Assembly: GCF_947489715.1 (NCBI RefSeq) | Contig: NZ_CANLER010000003.1 | Coordinates: 248,001 to 312,000 of the forward strand | From: an uncultured Roseovarius sp. | GTDB lineage: Bacteria > Pseudomonadota > Alphaproteobacteria > Rhodobacterales > Rhodobacteraceae | DNA: 64,000 nucleotides | Direction of reading: 5' to 3' | Shown: positions 24,059 to 33,004 of the stretch, piece by piece | How the letters are laid out: each line of letters begins with the position of its first letter | Numbering within the stretch: the first letter of the stretch is position 1 | Position numbers and translations under genes: made by a program | The notes under the pieces: generated by a model | Seen by the model: only the letters and a program-made list of their open reading frames with translations | Told to the model about the DNA's origin: nothing | Databases searched by the model: none

Positions 24059-25018
24059 ATGCCGATGACCACAACCACCGTTCAACGATCCAACCTGGCT
24101 GGTGCGCTTTGCGCACTGATCGCAGCCATGTGCTTTTCGCTGAATGATGTCGGCATTAAATTCCTCAGCGACCAATATGCACTACACCAGATTGTCCTGT
24201 GCCGCGCACTTGTGGGGCTGGTCACATTCCTGGCGGTCATCATGCCCCTCTCCGGCGGTTTTCAGGTGGTCCGCACCAAGCGGATCGGCTGGCATCTTGT
24301 GCGCGGGATTTGCGTGGTACTGGCGAACTCTTTCCTGTTTCTGGGGCTGGCGGCGATGCCGATTGCAGATGCAGTGGCCGTGTTTTTCGTTTCACCCCTG
24401 CTGATTGCGCTGATGTCCATCGTCTTTCTGGGTGAAACTGTCGGCCCTCGCCGCTGGGCGGCTATTGTCGTGGGTTTCTTGGGCGTCATGGTGATCGTCA
24501 AACCGGGAACGTCAGCATTCCAGATCGCCTCGCTCTTTCCCATAACGGCGGCCTGCCTTTATGGCGTCATGCACATCGTGGCGCGGCGCATCGGCAAGAC
24601 CGAAAGCGCGGCAACTATGACCTTCTATATCCTGATCAGTTTCATCTTTGTCAGCGGATTTGTCGGGCTGAGTGTTGGCGACGGGCGCTATGCCGGTCAG
24701 GGCCACCCTTCCTACGAATTCCTGCTGCGCGCCTGGGGCCCGATAGACCTTGCCGATGTGCCAATCCTGGTCATGCTGGGTGTCAGCGGCGTTATGGGCG
24801 GTTTCCTGATCAGCCAGGCCTACCGTATTTCCGAGGCTGCCTTTGCAGCGCCGTTCGAATATGTGTCGATGCCGATGGCAATCATCTGGGGTATCACCGT
24901 TTTCGGCACCTTCCCCGACCCCACCGCATGGATCGGGATTGCGCTGATCCTCGGATCGGGCTTGTATCTGGTCTGGCGCGAAACCATCAAGGGGCGCACC
25001 CAAAGCATGAGGCGATAA
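24059..25018 (+). CDS. DMT-family (EamA) transporter
   Basis: A 319-residue integral membrane protein with ten hydrophobic segments in two EamA repeats, opening LAGALCALIAAMCFSLNDVGIKFLS and with GALMS-type repeats around FLGETVGPRRWAAIVVGFLGVMVIV, the standard inner boundary of the first repeat. Substrates of this superfamily include amino acids, purines and other small metabolites; none can be chosen here. In-frame starts exist at TTG 24044, ATG 24059 and ATG 24065; I use 24059. It heads an operon of four genes (HAD hydrolase, ornithine-cyclodeaminase-like protein, alpha/beta hydrolase), spaced by 2, -4 and -4 bases. Confidence 0.88.
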   Translation: MPMTTTTVQRSNLAGALCALIAAMCFSLNDVGIKFLSDQYALHQIVLCRALVGLVTFLAVIMPLSGGFQVVRTKRIGWHLVRGICVVLANSFLFLGLAAMPIADAVAVFFVSPLLIALMSIVFLGETVGPRRWAAIVVGFLGVMVIVKPGTSAFQIASLFPITAACLYGVMHIVARRIGKTESAATMTFYILISFIFVSGFVGLSVGDGRYAGQGHPSYEFLLRAWGPIDLADVPILVMLGVSGVMGGFLISQAYRISEAAFAAPFEYVSMPMAIIWGITVFGTFPDPTAWIGIALILGSGLYLVWRETIKGRTQSMRR

Positions 25019-25020
25019 AG

Positions 25021-25644
25021 ATGAGCCAGATTGAAGCCGTGGTGTTCGATATCGGCAACGTGCTGATCGAATGGCAGCCCGAACGTCATTACGACCGGCT
25101 GGTCGGTCCTGCCCGCCGGCAGGCGTTTTTCGAAGCGTTCGATTTCCACGGGCTGATGAACCGCATTGACGAAGGCGCACCCTTTGGTCCCACCATCACC
25201 GCCACGGCTGAAGCCCATCCCGATTGGGCGACCGAGCTTTGTATTCTGCGCGACAATTGGGGCGATCTGGCGCAACCTGAAATCTCACATTCCGTGCGTC
25301 TGATGCGGGCACTGAAAGCGCGGGGTGTTCCTGTCTTCATCCTCAGCAATTTTGGCGCCGAGAATTTCCCCGAAAGCGAGGCGCAATTCCCATTCCTGCG
25401 CGAATTTGACCGCCACTATATCTCGGGCCGGATGGGCATGCGCAAACCCGATCCCGCGATCTACCGCGCCGTCGAAGAAGATAGCGGCGTTGCCCCGAAC
25501 ACCCTGCTTTTCGCCGATGACCGGCACGAGAATATCGACGCCGCCCGCGCCCGCGGCTGGAACGTACATCTATTCGAGACCCCAACCGGCTGGGCCAACT
25601 GTCTGGTCGATGCCGGGTTATTGTCGCGCGAGGAAGCCCTATGA
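25021..25644 (+). CDS. HAD-superfamily hydrolase (subfamily IA)
   Basis: A 207-residue cytosolic phosphatase-like protein with all four HAD motifs: motif I VVFDIGNVLIEW with the nucleophilic aspartate near residue 9, motif II ILSNFGAE, motif III lysine in RKPDPAIYRAV, and motif IV LFADDRHENIDAA. The helical cap lies between residues 20 and 85, as in subfamily IA. It resembles the epoxide-hydrolase-like/alpha-D-glucose-1-phosphatase branch. The substrate is unknown. It begins two bases after the DMT transporter stop and overlaps the next gene by four bases. Confidence 0.87.
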   Translation: MSQIEAVVFDIGNVLIEWQPERHYDRLVGPARRQAFFEAFDFHGLMNRIDEGAPFGPTITATAEAHPDWATELCILRDNWGDLAQPEISHSVRLMRALKARGVPVFILSNFGAENFPESEAQFPFLREFDRHYISGRMGMRKPDPAIYRAVEEDSGVAPNTLLFADDRHENIDAARARGWNVHLFETPTGWANCLVDAGLLSREEAL

Positions 25645-26558
25645 ACATTCCCTTCATTCCATTTGACGAGGGGGAGGCCAACCTGAACTGGCTGACGCTC
25701 TGCGATGCGCTTGCAAACGGGCACAAATTTCCCAAGGCCAGGATTGACGACACCTTCCTTTATCGCGATCCTGACACGCTGCTTAGCCGATCAGCGTGGA
25801 TCGACGGGATGGGCGTAGCGGTAAAATCGGTCACGGTTTTCCCCCGGAATCCCGAAACTGGCAAACCGCTGATCCACGGCGCGGTCACGCTTTTTTCCGA
25901 TACGGACGGTACGGTTGCGGCGGTTCTGGACGGCCAGCTGGTAACCAAATGGAAAACCGCCGGAGACAGCCTGCTTGCCGAGACACGGCTCGCCCGACCC
26001 GACAGTGAAAACATCCTGATCGTTGGGGCAGGTACCGTTGGTCGCTCCCTTTGGCAGGCGTATTCAGCCGCCTTCCCCAAGGCAAAATTCACGATCTGGA
26101 ACCGCACGGCCGAGAAAGCCCGGCAGATGGCTGCCGACTGTCCCGGAATGCGGGTCGCAACCGATCTTGAGGATGCGGTTCGCGGCGCCGACATCGTGAC
26201 CAGCGCCACCATGTCGACCGAACCTCTGCTAAAGGGTGACTGGTTTCAACCTGGTCAGCATATCGACCTCATCGGCGCGTATCGCCCTGATATGCGCGAG
26301 GTTGACGACAACGCCCTCAAACGGGCACGCGTTTTCTGTGACAGCTATGACACCACCCTCGATCACATCGGTGAATTCAAAATCCCCATCGCAAACGGTG
26401 TGATCCGCCGGGAAAACGTGCTGGCCGATTATTATACCCCCGAGGCTTTCAAACGCCAAACCGACGACGAAATCACGCTTTTCAAGAACGGGGGCGGGGC
26501 GCATCTGGACCTGATGACCAGCCGGTACATCCTTGATGCCTGGGACGGTGCATCATGA
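25641..26558 (+). CDS. Ornithine cyclodeaminase/mu-crystallin family protein
   Basis: A 305-residue NAD(P)-binding protein. The dinucleotide fold is at about 120-185 (ILIVGAGTVGRSLWQAYSAAFP, then IWNRTAEKARQMA and GADIVTSATMSTEPLL). N-terminal KSVTVFP and GAVTLFSDTDGTVAAVLDG are the substrate and lid regions of the family, and TKWKTAGDSLLA follows. Family members include ornithine cyclodeaminase, alanine dehydrogenase and ketimine or delta-1-pyrroline-2-carboxylate reductases; I cannot say which this is. ATGA overlaps join it to the HAD gene before and the hydrolase gene after it. Confidence 0.87.
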   Translation: MNIPFIPFDEGEANLNWLTLCDALANGHKFPKARIDDTFLYRDPDTLLSRSAWIDGMGVAVKSVTVFPRNPETGKPLIHGAVTLFSDTDGTVAAVLDGQLVTKWKTAGDSLLAETRLARPDSENILIVGAGTVGRSLWQAYSAAFPKAKFTIWNRTAEKARQMAADCPGMRVATDLEDAVRGADIVTSATMSTEPLLKGDWFQPGQHIDLIGAYRPDMREVDDNALKRARVFCDSYDTTLDHIGEFKIPIANGVIRRENVLADYYTPEAFKRQTDDEITLFKNGGGAHLDLMTSRYILDAWDGAS

Positions 26559-27481
26559 TCTGGGGTCTGCTTGCTATCCTGGCGGTGATCATTGCAACGC
26601 CATTCGTGGCCGAGGCACGACGCCCCCGGATGGACCGGGCCACGCGGGCCAATGCGCCCGGTGAATTTGCCAACCTGTCACGCGGGATCACACATTACCA
26701 CTGGATCGGGCCATCGGATGGCCCTGTAGCGGTCTGTGTGCATGGGTTGACCACGCCATCCTTTGTCTGGGAACCGATTGCCAACGGGCTGGCAGATCAG
26801 GGGTTTCGGGTACTGCTCTATGATCTTTACGGGCGAGGCTTTTCAGATCGGCCCAAGGGCCCGCAAGATGCCGATTTCTTCGTCACTCAGTTGCACGATC
26901 TGCTTCAGGATCAGAGGGTCGATGGCGGTATCACCCTGCTGGGCTATTCAATGGGCGGGGCGATCGTGCCCGCCTTCGCGGCGCGCCACCCCGAAATGCT
27001 GCGGCAACTGGTTCTGCTGGCTCCGGCAGGCATGGGTCACGACCTTGGCCCGATCGCGCGGCTGGTGACCAATCACAACTGGTTGGGGACATGGCTTATG
27101 ATGGCATTCTATGGCCGGTCCTACCGTCAGGCGCTTGACGCCGAACGTGACCTGCCAACGGCGATTGACGGTATCGTCGATCTGCAAATGGCCGAGCTGG
27201 ATTACCGTGGTTTCCGCCCGGCTGTTCTGTCGTCAATGCGCGAAATGCTGGACATGGAGTTGAAGGCAGAGCATCGCAAGATCGGAAAAACAGGCCCACC
27301 GGTACTGGTGATCTGGGGGCGCGAGGATGAGGTGATCCCGATCTCGGGCCTGGACAAGTTGGCAGAATGGAACCCCGCTGCACAACAAGAGGTGATCGAC
27401 GACGCGGGCCACGCACTGGCATATACCCATAACGATCAGGTTCTGGAAGCCATGCGCAGCGTTACCGACAAGCGCGACTAA
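26555..27481 (+). CDS. Alpha/beta-fold hydrolase with N-terminal membrane segment
   Basis: A 308-residue hydrolase. Residues 3-20 are hydrophobic (LLAILAVIIATPFVAEA), an uncleaved anchor or a signal. The fold runs from VCVHGLTTPSFVW (oxyanion loop) through the nucleophile elbow GYSMGGAIVP, the acid in VIWGREDEVIP and the histidine in DDAGHALAYT. Lipase, esterase and epoxide- or C-C-hydrolase activities occur in this family. It is the last gene of the four-gene operon and is followed by a hairpin shared with the convergent ATPase gene. Confidence 0.88.
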   Translation: MIWGLLAILAVIIATPFVAEARRPRMDRATRANAPGEFANLSRGITHYHWIGPSDGPVAVCVHGLTTPSFVWEPIANGLADQGFRVLLYDLYGRGFSDRPKGPQDADFFVTQLHDLLQDQRVDGGITLLGYSMGGAIVPAFAARHPEMLRQLVLLAPAGMGHDLGPIARLVTNHNWLGTWLMMAFYGRSYRQALDAERDLPTAIDGIVDLQMAELDYRGFRPAVLSSMREMLDMELKAEHRKIGKTGPPVLVIWGREDEVIPISGLDKLAEWNPAAQQEVIDDAGHALAYTHNDQVLEAMRSVTDKRD

Positions 27482-27511
27482 ACCGGGCCAGCGTTACAAC
27501 GACAGCCCGGT
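27482..27511. terminator. Possible shared hairpin between convergent genes
   Basis: ACCGGGC (27482-27488) pairs with GCCCGGT (27505-27511) across a 16-base loop, between the stop of the alpha/beta hydrolase and the stop of the P-type ATPase. There is no T-run on either side, so termination by this hairpin is a guess. Confidence 0.3.
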
Positions 27512-30186
27512 CAAATCCTGTTGTTTCCCGTCAAAATAAGGCGCAACTGCTTTTCGGTTTCGATGATGGCGAAAAATGCGATACCGACAACGACGATAAG
27601 TATGCCATCTGCCAGTGGCACCGCCCGCGTACCAAGGATTGCCTGCGCAAAGGGAAGATAGGTCACTGCGAATTGCGCGACGGTAGCGACAATGACACTT
27701 ACCCATACCGCCGGCGTCCCCCTGAACGCACTCAGGCTCAAGGACGTTCCAAAGATGTTCCTGATGTAAAACAAGTGAAAGATCTCCAGCACAACCAGCA
27801 TGTTCATCGACATGGTTTGCGCCAATAACAGCGGGTAACCTTTGTCGAGCGCATAGGCGAAAATACCAAAAACCGCCGCGAGAAAAAGCGCTGTCACGAA
27901 CACGACATGCCACACCAACCCGCCGGTCAACAGCCCGGCACCTCGCGGGCGTGGTGGACGGCTCATGGTCTTGCTCTCGGGCGGTTCATAGGCCAGTGCA
28001 AGGCCAAGAGTGACCGCCGTGATCATGTTTACCCAAAGCACCTGAACTGGCGAAACCGGAAGCGCAAATCCAAGAAGCAGTGCCGCCGCAATTGTTCCTG
28101 CTTCACCCGCGCTGGTGGGCAGCACCCAACTGACAACTTTTCTGATATTGTCCCAGACCGTTCTACCTTCGCGCACCGCCGCCGTGATCGAGGCGAAGTT
28201 GTCGTCCGCCAGTACCAATTCAGCCGCTTCCTTGGTTGCCTCGGTCCCGGTGATCCCCATGGCAACACCGATATCCGCACGTTTGAGCGCGGGCGCATCG
28301 TTCACGCCGTCGCCGGTCATCGCAACAATCAGATCATGGGTCTGCAAGGCCGTCACAAGGCGCAGTTTGTGCGCGGGCGAGGTGCGCGCAAAGATATTCG
28401 TGCCCAGCACAGCAACGGCAAGAACGGCGTCATCCATCCGCTCAATCTCAGCTCCAGTCAGGATTGCATCTGGGTTTTTCAACCCGATCTGCCGGCCGAT
28501 TGCGGCGGCGGTCCCGGCATGGTCACCCGTAATCATCTTGACGTCTATCCCGGCACGGTGGCACTCGGCGACGGCGGCAATTGACTCGGCGCGGGGTGGG
28601 TCGATCAACCCAACAAGTCCCACAAAGGATAGCGTCTCCGCAAGTTCGGTCTTCAGGGTATCGGACGACGCATTCGTCCGTTGCGCAAAGGCCAAAACCC
28701 GTTGCCCTGATGCGGCGATACGATCGGCCTCGGCCTGCCAGAATGCGATGTCCAGCGGGGCGCATCCGGTGCCTGCGACCTGATCGACACACATCTCAAG
28801 TACCTGTTCCGGCGCGCCTTTGACCAGGATCAGAGGGCTCCCCTCGCCGGCTTCGACCAAGACGGCCATATAGCGGCGCTCTGCATCAAAAGGGATCTCC
28901 GCCCGGCGCGTCCACCCGTCGCTGACTTGCTGGGCCTTGGCGGCAAAAGACAGAAGGGCCCCCTCCATCGGATCGCCGTCCACGTGCCAGGTGCCATCCG
29001 CCACATGCAACGCCGCGTCGTTGCACAAACGGGCAGCACGCGCGAGATCTTTCAGCGCGTGACCATCCGCAGACCCGCCGCTCTCGTTCTGAAATCCCCC
29101 TTCGGGGCTGTACCCGTTGCCGGTAACAACGACGCGTCCTTCGGGTACCACGGCCGTAGTTACCATCATCTCGTTGCGGGTCAGCGTTCCGGTCTTGTCG
29201 GTACAGATCACCGAAACCGCACCGATCGTCTCGATCGCTGGCAGGCGTCGGACGATAGCGTGACGCTTTGCCATCGCCTGCACTCCAACCGCCAGAGCGA
29301 TGGTCATCACGGCGGGCAACGCTTCGGGGATTGCTGCGACGGCAAAGCTCACGACAGCCATAAACATCGCATCGAATTCAATGTGCCGGATAAAGTAGCC
29401 AAAGGCTAACAGCCCGCCCGAAATCAACAGGATAAGCACGGTCAACCAACGGGCAAACTTGTCCATTTGGACGACCAGCGGCGTTTTCAACGTCTCGACA
29501 CCGCCCAACATACCGCTGATCTGTCCAATCTCTGACGCAGCGCCCGTCGCCACAACAAGCCCGCGACCGGTGCCCGATGTAACCAAGGTACCGCTGAAGG
29601 CCATCGCCGTGCGGTCCCCCAGAACGACCTCTGCCGCAACCGGTTCGACGCCTTTTTCGACCGGCATTGATTCACCGGTCAGTATCGCTTCCTGAATGCG
29701 CAGCCCGTTGACCTCAGACAGGCGCAAATCGGCGGCGACACGGTCCCCCGCTTCAAGCAAAACGATATCACCCGGAACAAGGTCCGCCGCATCAACACTG
29801 ACCCGCTGGCCTGACCGCAAGACCGATGCATGCGGGGCCAACATCTGTCTGATCGCGATCATCGCGTTCTCGGCGCGACCTTCCTGAACAAATCCCATGA
29901 CCGCATTGACCAGCACCACCGCCAAAATCACCCAGGTGTCGATCATATGCCCAAGCATCGCGGTAATCGCGGCGCCACCAATCAACACATAGATCAGAAC
30001 ATTATGAAATTGCAGCAGGAACCGCACCAAAGCCGGACGGCGGGATGTTTCTGGCAACAAGTTTGGCCCATGCTCGGCACGCCGCAACTCAACGTCACTT
30101 GGGGTTAGTCCCGTTTCTGGTGATCCAAGCGCCGCTGAACAATCGGCGACACTCTTCGCATGCGGGTCAGAGATCACAACAGTCAT
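27511..30186 (-). CDS. Cation-transporting P-type ATPase (type IIA-like)
   Basis: An 891-residue membrane pump. The cation-ATPase N-terminal domain comes first (about 15-80), then the actuator domain with LTGES, the phosphorylation site ICTDKTGTLTRNEM, the nucleotide-binding domain, and the hinge MTGDGVNDAPALKRADIGVAMG, then the C-terminal helix bundle. The PEALP in the fourth membrane helix (VAAIPEALPAVMTIALAVG) is the ion-binding kink of type IIA pumps for Ca2+, Mn2+ or Na+; the exact ion is open. I start at the ATG at 30186, which follows AGGAAAATC; the frame is open 15 codons further. It is on the same strand as the phasin gene upstream, next to PHA synthase. Confidence 0.9.
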   Translation of the reverse strand: MTVVISDPHAKSVADCSAALGSPETGLTPSDVELRRAEHGPNLLPETSRRPALVRFLLQFHNVLIYVLIGGAAITAMLGHMIDTWVILAVVLVNAVMGFVQEGRAENAMIAIRQMLAPHASVLRSGQRVSVDAADLVPGDIVLLEAGDRVAADLRLSEVNGLRIQEAILTGESMPVEKGVEPVAAEVVLGDRTAMAFSGTLVTSGTGRGLVVATGAASEIGQISGMLGGVETLKTPLVVQMDKFARWLTVLILLISGGLLAFGYFIRHIEFDAMFMAVVSFAVAAIPEALPAVMTIALAVGVQAMAKRHAIVRRLPAIETIGAVSVICTDKTGTLTRNEMMVTTAVVPEGRVVVTGNGYSPEGGFQNESGGSADGHALKDLARAARLCNDAALHVADGTWHVDGDPMEGALLSFAAKAQQVSDGWTRRAEIPFDAERRYMAVLVEAGEGSPLILVKGAPEQVLEMCVDQVAGTGCAPLDIAFWQAEADRIAASGQRVLAFAQRTNASSDTLKTELAETLSFVGLVGLIDPPRAESIAAVAECHRAGIDVKMITGDHAGTAAAIGRQIGLKNPDAILTGAEIERMDDAVLAVAVLGTNIFARTSPAHKLRLVTALQTHDLIVAMTGDGVNDAPALKRADIGVAMGITGTEATKEAAELVLADDNFASITAAVREGRTVWDNIRKVVSWVLPTSAGEAGTIAAALLLGFALPVSPVQVLWVNMITAVTLGLALAYEPPESKTMSRPPRPRGAGLLTGGLVWHVVFVTALFLAAVFGIFAYALDKGYPLLLAQTMSMNMLVVLEIFHLFYIRNIFGTSLSLSAFRGTPAVWVSVIVATVAQFAVTYLPFAQAILGTRAVPLADGILIVVVGIAFFAIIETEKQLRLILTGNNRI

Positions 30187-30398
30187 GATTTTCCTGTAGT
30201 CAACTGGATCAGACAAACGCGGATATGGCACTGCTCGGTCGATGCCCCGACACGCCGGTCAGGCACATATGATCATTTGCCAAGCGCCAGCGGTTACCTC
30301 GTGCAGAAAGCAGGGCGCGCCGGGGCGGGCCTTGCAAGCAGAACAGATAACCGCCAGATCAGGTTCAGCGGATTTTCGGAGGCCCGAGCGCCAAAGCT
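30187..30398. other. Intergenic region upstream of the P-type ATPase
   Basis: These 212 bases between the phasin stop and the ATPase start hold no supported gene. A TGATCA palindrome (30268-30273) is present; I found no FNR-type box here. Confidence 0.4.
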
Positions 30399-30836
30399 TC
30401 AGACCGGTTCAGATTTTGCTGATTTAACGGCCTTTTCGGCAGTCTTCTTTGCCGCCTCTGCGATCTCAAGCTCGCTTTGCGATACATAGTTGGCGCAGCG
30501 CGTGATCATGTTGAGCCATTCATGGGCGTCTTCGACCATCCTTTCCATCGAATGCCGCTGCCAATCAGCAATGGTTTGCATTGCGTCGCCTGGCGCGCCT
30601 TTTTCACCGGTGGTCGATTTACGCGCAGCAAGCATGGCGGTGCGCGTGGCCTCGTGACGGCGCTCGAACCAATGGCGGGTATAGGCCTCGGCTTCGTTCA
30701 GAATGTTTTCCTGCGTGTTCCAGAACTGTTCAACCTGGGGTGCGATCATCGGACTGGGCGAGAGGGCACTTTGCAAAGACTTCACTACATCCGAATAGAA
30801 CTCAGGCATTTCTGTCGTCGGATTTTTCTTGGCCAT
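30399..30836 (-). CDS. Phasin-family PHA granule protein
   Basis: A 145-residue, mostly helical protein with a phasin profile: an amphipathic centre (EQFWNTQENILNEAEAYTRHWFERRHEATRTAMLAARK), DWQRHSMERMVEDAHEWLNMI, and a Lys/Ala-rich tail AAKKTAEKAVKSAK. Phasins coat polyhydroxyalkanoate granules and control their size. The gene is divergent from phaC (239 bases apart). AAGGAG lies eight bases before the ATG at 30836. A FNR-type box at 30902-30915 stands at class II distance from a weak -10 element. Confidence 0.85.
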   Translation of the reverse strand: MAKKNPTTEMPEFYSDVVKSLQSALSPSPMIAPQVEQFWNTQENILNEAEAYTRHWFERRHEATRTAMLAARKSTTGEKGAPGDAMQTIADWQRHSMERMVEDAHEWLNMITRCANYVSQSELEIAEAAKKTAEKAVKSAKSEPV

Positions 30837-30901
30837 CAGAGTATCTCCTTATTTGGCATGAGGTCTTGATCCGATTCTGACAGAAAGCGCGCACTACGAC
30901 T

Positions 30902-30915
30902 TTAAGAGAGATCAA
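30902..30915 (-). promoter_or_regulatory. Candidate FNR box for the phasin gene
   Basis: The minus strand reads TTGATCTCTCTTAA, 8 of 10 to TTGAT-N4-ATCAA. The -10-like CAGAAT (30879-30874) is centred 32 bases downstream, the class II FNR distance. Confidence 0.4.
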
Positions 30916-30996
30916 AGTGGGACTGGCTGATTGTGCATTTTCCATCCCGGGCATTCATCGGTGGTGTTCGAATTGATCTCAAACCACCCCGGCAAT

Positions 30997-31010
30997 CTGA
31001 TTTGCATCAA
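30997..31010 (+). promoter_or_regulatory. Candidate FNR box for phaC
   Basis: CTGATTTGCATCAA matches TTGAT-N4-ATCAA at 9 of 10 positions. TAGTTG, a weak -10 element (31033-31038), is centred 32 bases downstream; the start codon at 31076 follows about 30 bases after the implied start of transcription. Confidence 0.45.
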
Positions 31011-31075
31011 TGCCCGGATCAGAAAATCGGGGTAGTTGGAAATGCGCCCTATTCGATGCTCAGCAGAGAAGCCCA

Positions 31076-32908
31076 ATGTCACAGCACGCGATCGCAACCC
31101 AGCCTAAAGACAAGACTGTTCCGGCACCGCAAACTCGGTCGGAGGCCCCGACCTCCTCTTGGAGCACCCGTAAGGATCGGAGAGAAAACAACATGCTTCA
31201 GAGCTACGACAAGGCTCTGCGCGCCATCGCGTCGCATTACACCGCCGGCGTTTCACCCATTGCACTGGCCTCGGCCTATGCGGATTGGGCGCTGCATCTG
31301 GCGACCGCACCTGGCAAACAGCTGGACTTGTGCGAAAAATCTTTCAAAAAAGCGCTGCGCCTGTCCGATCATTTTGCCCATTGCGTCGGGCCGGATCACG
31401 CTGACAAACCGTGCATTCACCCCCTGCCGCAAGACAAACGGTTTCAGGGCGAGGCATGGCAGAAATGGCCCTATAACCTGATCTACCAATCCTTCCTGCT
31501 CAATCAACAATGGTGGCACAACGCCACGACCGGTGTGCGCGGTGTCACGAAACAGCACGAGGACATGGTCGAATTTGCCGCCCGCCAGATACTCGACATT
31601 TTCTCGCCCTCGAACTTCGCGCTGACCAATCCCGAAGTCCGTGACAAGACCATCGCGGAAGGCGGCAAGAACCTGCTGCGTGGCTGGCAGAATTTTGTCG
31701 ACGACTGGAGCAGGCTTGCCAGCGGCCAAAAACCGGAGGGAACCGATGAGTTTCACGTCGGTGCGAACATCGCCGTAAGCCCGGGCAAGGTTATTTTTCG
31801 CAATCGCCTGATCGAGTTGATCCAATACGCGCCTACCACCAAAAAGGTACGCCCCGAACCGATTCTGATCGTGCCCGCGTGGATCATGAAATACTATATC
31901 CTTGATCTCAGTCCTGAAAATTCACTGGTGCGATATCTGAGGGACCAGGGATACACAATCTTCATGATCTCGTGGAAAAACCCCGATGCTGATGATCGTG
32001 ATCTGGGGATGGAGGATTACCGCACGCTGGGTGTCATGGCCGCCCTTGAAGCGGTGGATCAGATTACCGACGGGACCAGTGTGCACGCAATGGGTTATTG
32101 CCTTGGTGGTACATTGCTGGCGATTGCTGCGGCAGCAATGGTACGAGACAACGACAAGAGATTGAAAAGCCTGACCTTTCTGGCCACTCAAACGGATTTT
32201 ACCGAGGCCGGGGAACTGATGATGTTCATTAACGAAAGCCAGCTCAGCTTTCTGGAGGACATGATGTGGGAGCAGGGGTATCTGGACACGCACCAGATGG
32301 CGGGCACGTTTCAACTTCTTCGATCGAACGATCTGATCTGGTCTCGCATCGTGCACGACTACCTGATGGGCAAACGGTCAGGCACAAGCGACCTGATGGC
32401 CTGGAACGCCGACACGACCCGCATGCCCTTCAGGATGCATTCGGAATACCTGCGGCAACTCTTCCTGAACAATGAATTTGCCGAAGGGCGATATATGGTC
32501 GGCGACCGGCCCGTTGCGATTTCGGACATAAGGGTACCCGTTTTCCTTGTCGGCACCGAGCGCGATCATGTGGCCCCTTGGCAATCGGTCTATAAATTTC
32601 ATCTGCTGTCGGATACCGAGGTGACGTTTCTGCTGACAAGCGGCGGGCACAACGCCGGCATCGTGTCAGAACCCGGGCATCCCCGTCGCCGATACAGGAT
32701 GGCCACACGCGCGCATGATGATTGCTATGTTGGCCCGAACATCTGGTTCGAGGAGACGCCCGTGACCGACGGATCATGGTGGCCCGCGTTGATAGATTGG
32801 CTGAATGAACGCTCGGGCGCGCCAGTAACGCCCCCTGCAATGGCAGCGCCCAAAGAAGGCCTGCCGCCGATTTGCGACGCCCCCGGTACTTATGTGTTTC
32901 AGCAATAG
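31076..32908 (+). CDS. phaC: Class I poly(3-hydroxyalkanoate) synthase
   Basis: A 610-residue polymerase that links 3-hydroxyacyl-CoA units into PHA on granules. The lipase-like box holds the nucleophile C342 in GYCLGGTLL; the acid is in VGTERDHVAPW and the base in SGGHNAGIVSEPG. The N-terminal region (NLIYQSFLLNQQWW, FAARQILDIFSPSNF) is the class I PhaC N-domain. Length is typical of class I. I use the ATG at 31076 (MSQHAIATQPK) with GAGAAG upstream; the frame is open 22 more codons. The divergent phasin gene shares the upstream region. No ketothiolase or reductase gene (phaA, phaB) is nearby. Confidence 0.94.
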   Translation: MSQHAIATQPKDKTVPAPQTRSEAPTSSWSTRKDRRENNMLQSYDKALRAIASHYTAGVSPIALASAYADWALHLATAPGKQLDLCEKSFKKALRLSDHFAHCVGPDHADKPCIHPLPQDKRFQGEAWQKWPYNLIYQSFLLNQQWWHNATTGVRGVTKQHEDMVEFAARQILDIFSPSNFALTNPEVRDKTIAEGGKNLLRGWQNFVDDWSRLASGQKPEGTDEFHVGANIAVSPGKVIFRNRLIELIQYAPTTKKVRPEPILIVPAWIMKYYILDLSPENSLVRYLRDQGYTIFMISWKNPDADDRDLGMEDYRTLGVMAALEAVDQITDGTSVHAMGYCLGGTLLAIAAAAMVRDNDKRLKSLTFLATQTDFTEAGELMMFINESQLSFLEDMMWEQGYLDTHQMAGTFQLLRSNDLIWSRIVHDYLMGKRSGTSDLMAWNADTTRMPFRMHSEYLRQLFLNNEFAEGRYMVGDRPVAISDIRVPVFLVGTERDHVAPWQSVYKFHLLSDTEVTFLLTSGGHNAGIVSEPGHPRRRYRMATRAHDDCYVGPNIWFEETPVTDGSWWPALIDWLNERSGAPVTPPAMAAPKEGLPPICDAPGTYVFQQ

Positions 32909-33004
32909 TTTACGGTCATAGGGTCACGGCTGAGTTGGTACACCCGAGCCTCAAGCGGTGCGTGCCCAAAGAAAATATGAACGGTTAACTGGTGCAAAGG
33001 CGTT

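Noticed and set aside
30187..30398. FNR box before the P-type ATPase
   Set aside because: Only partial half-sites (CTGAT...TTGAC) were found, too far from consensus to call.
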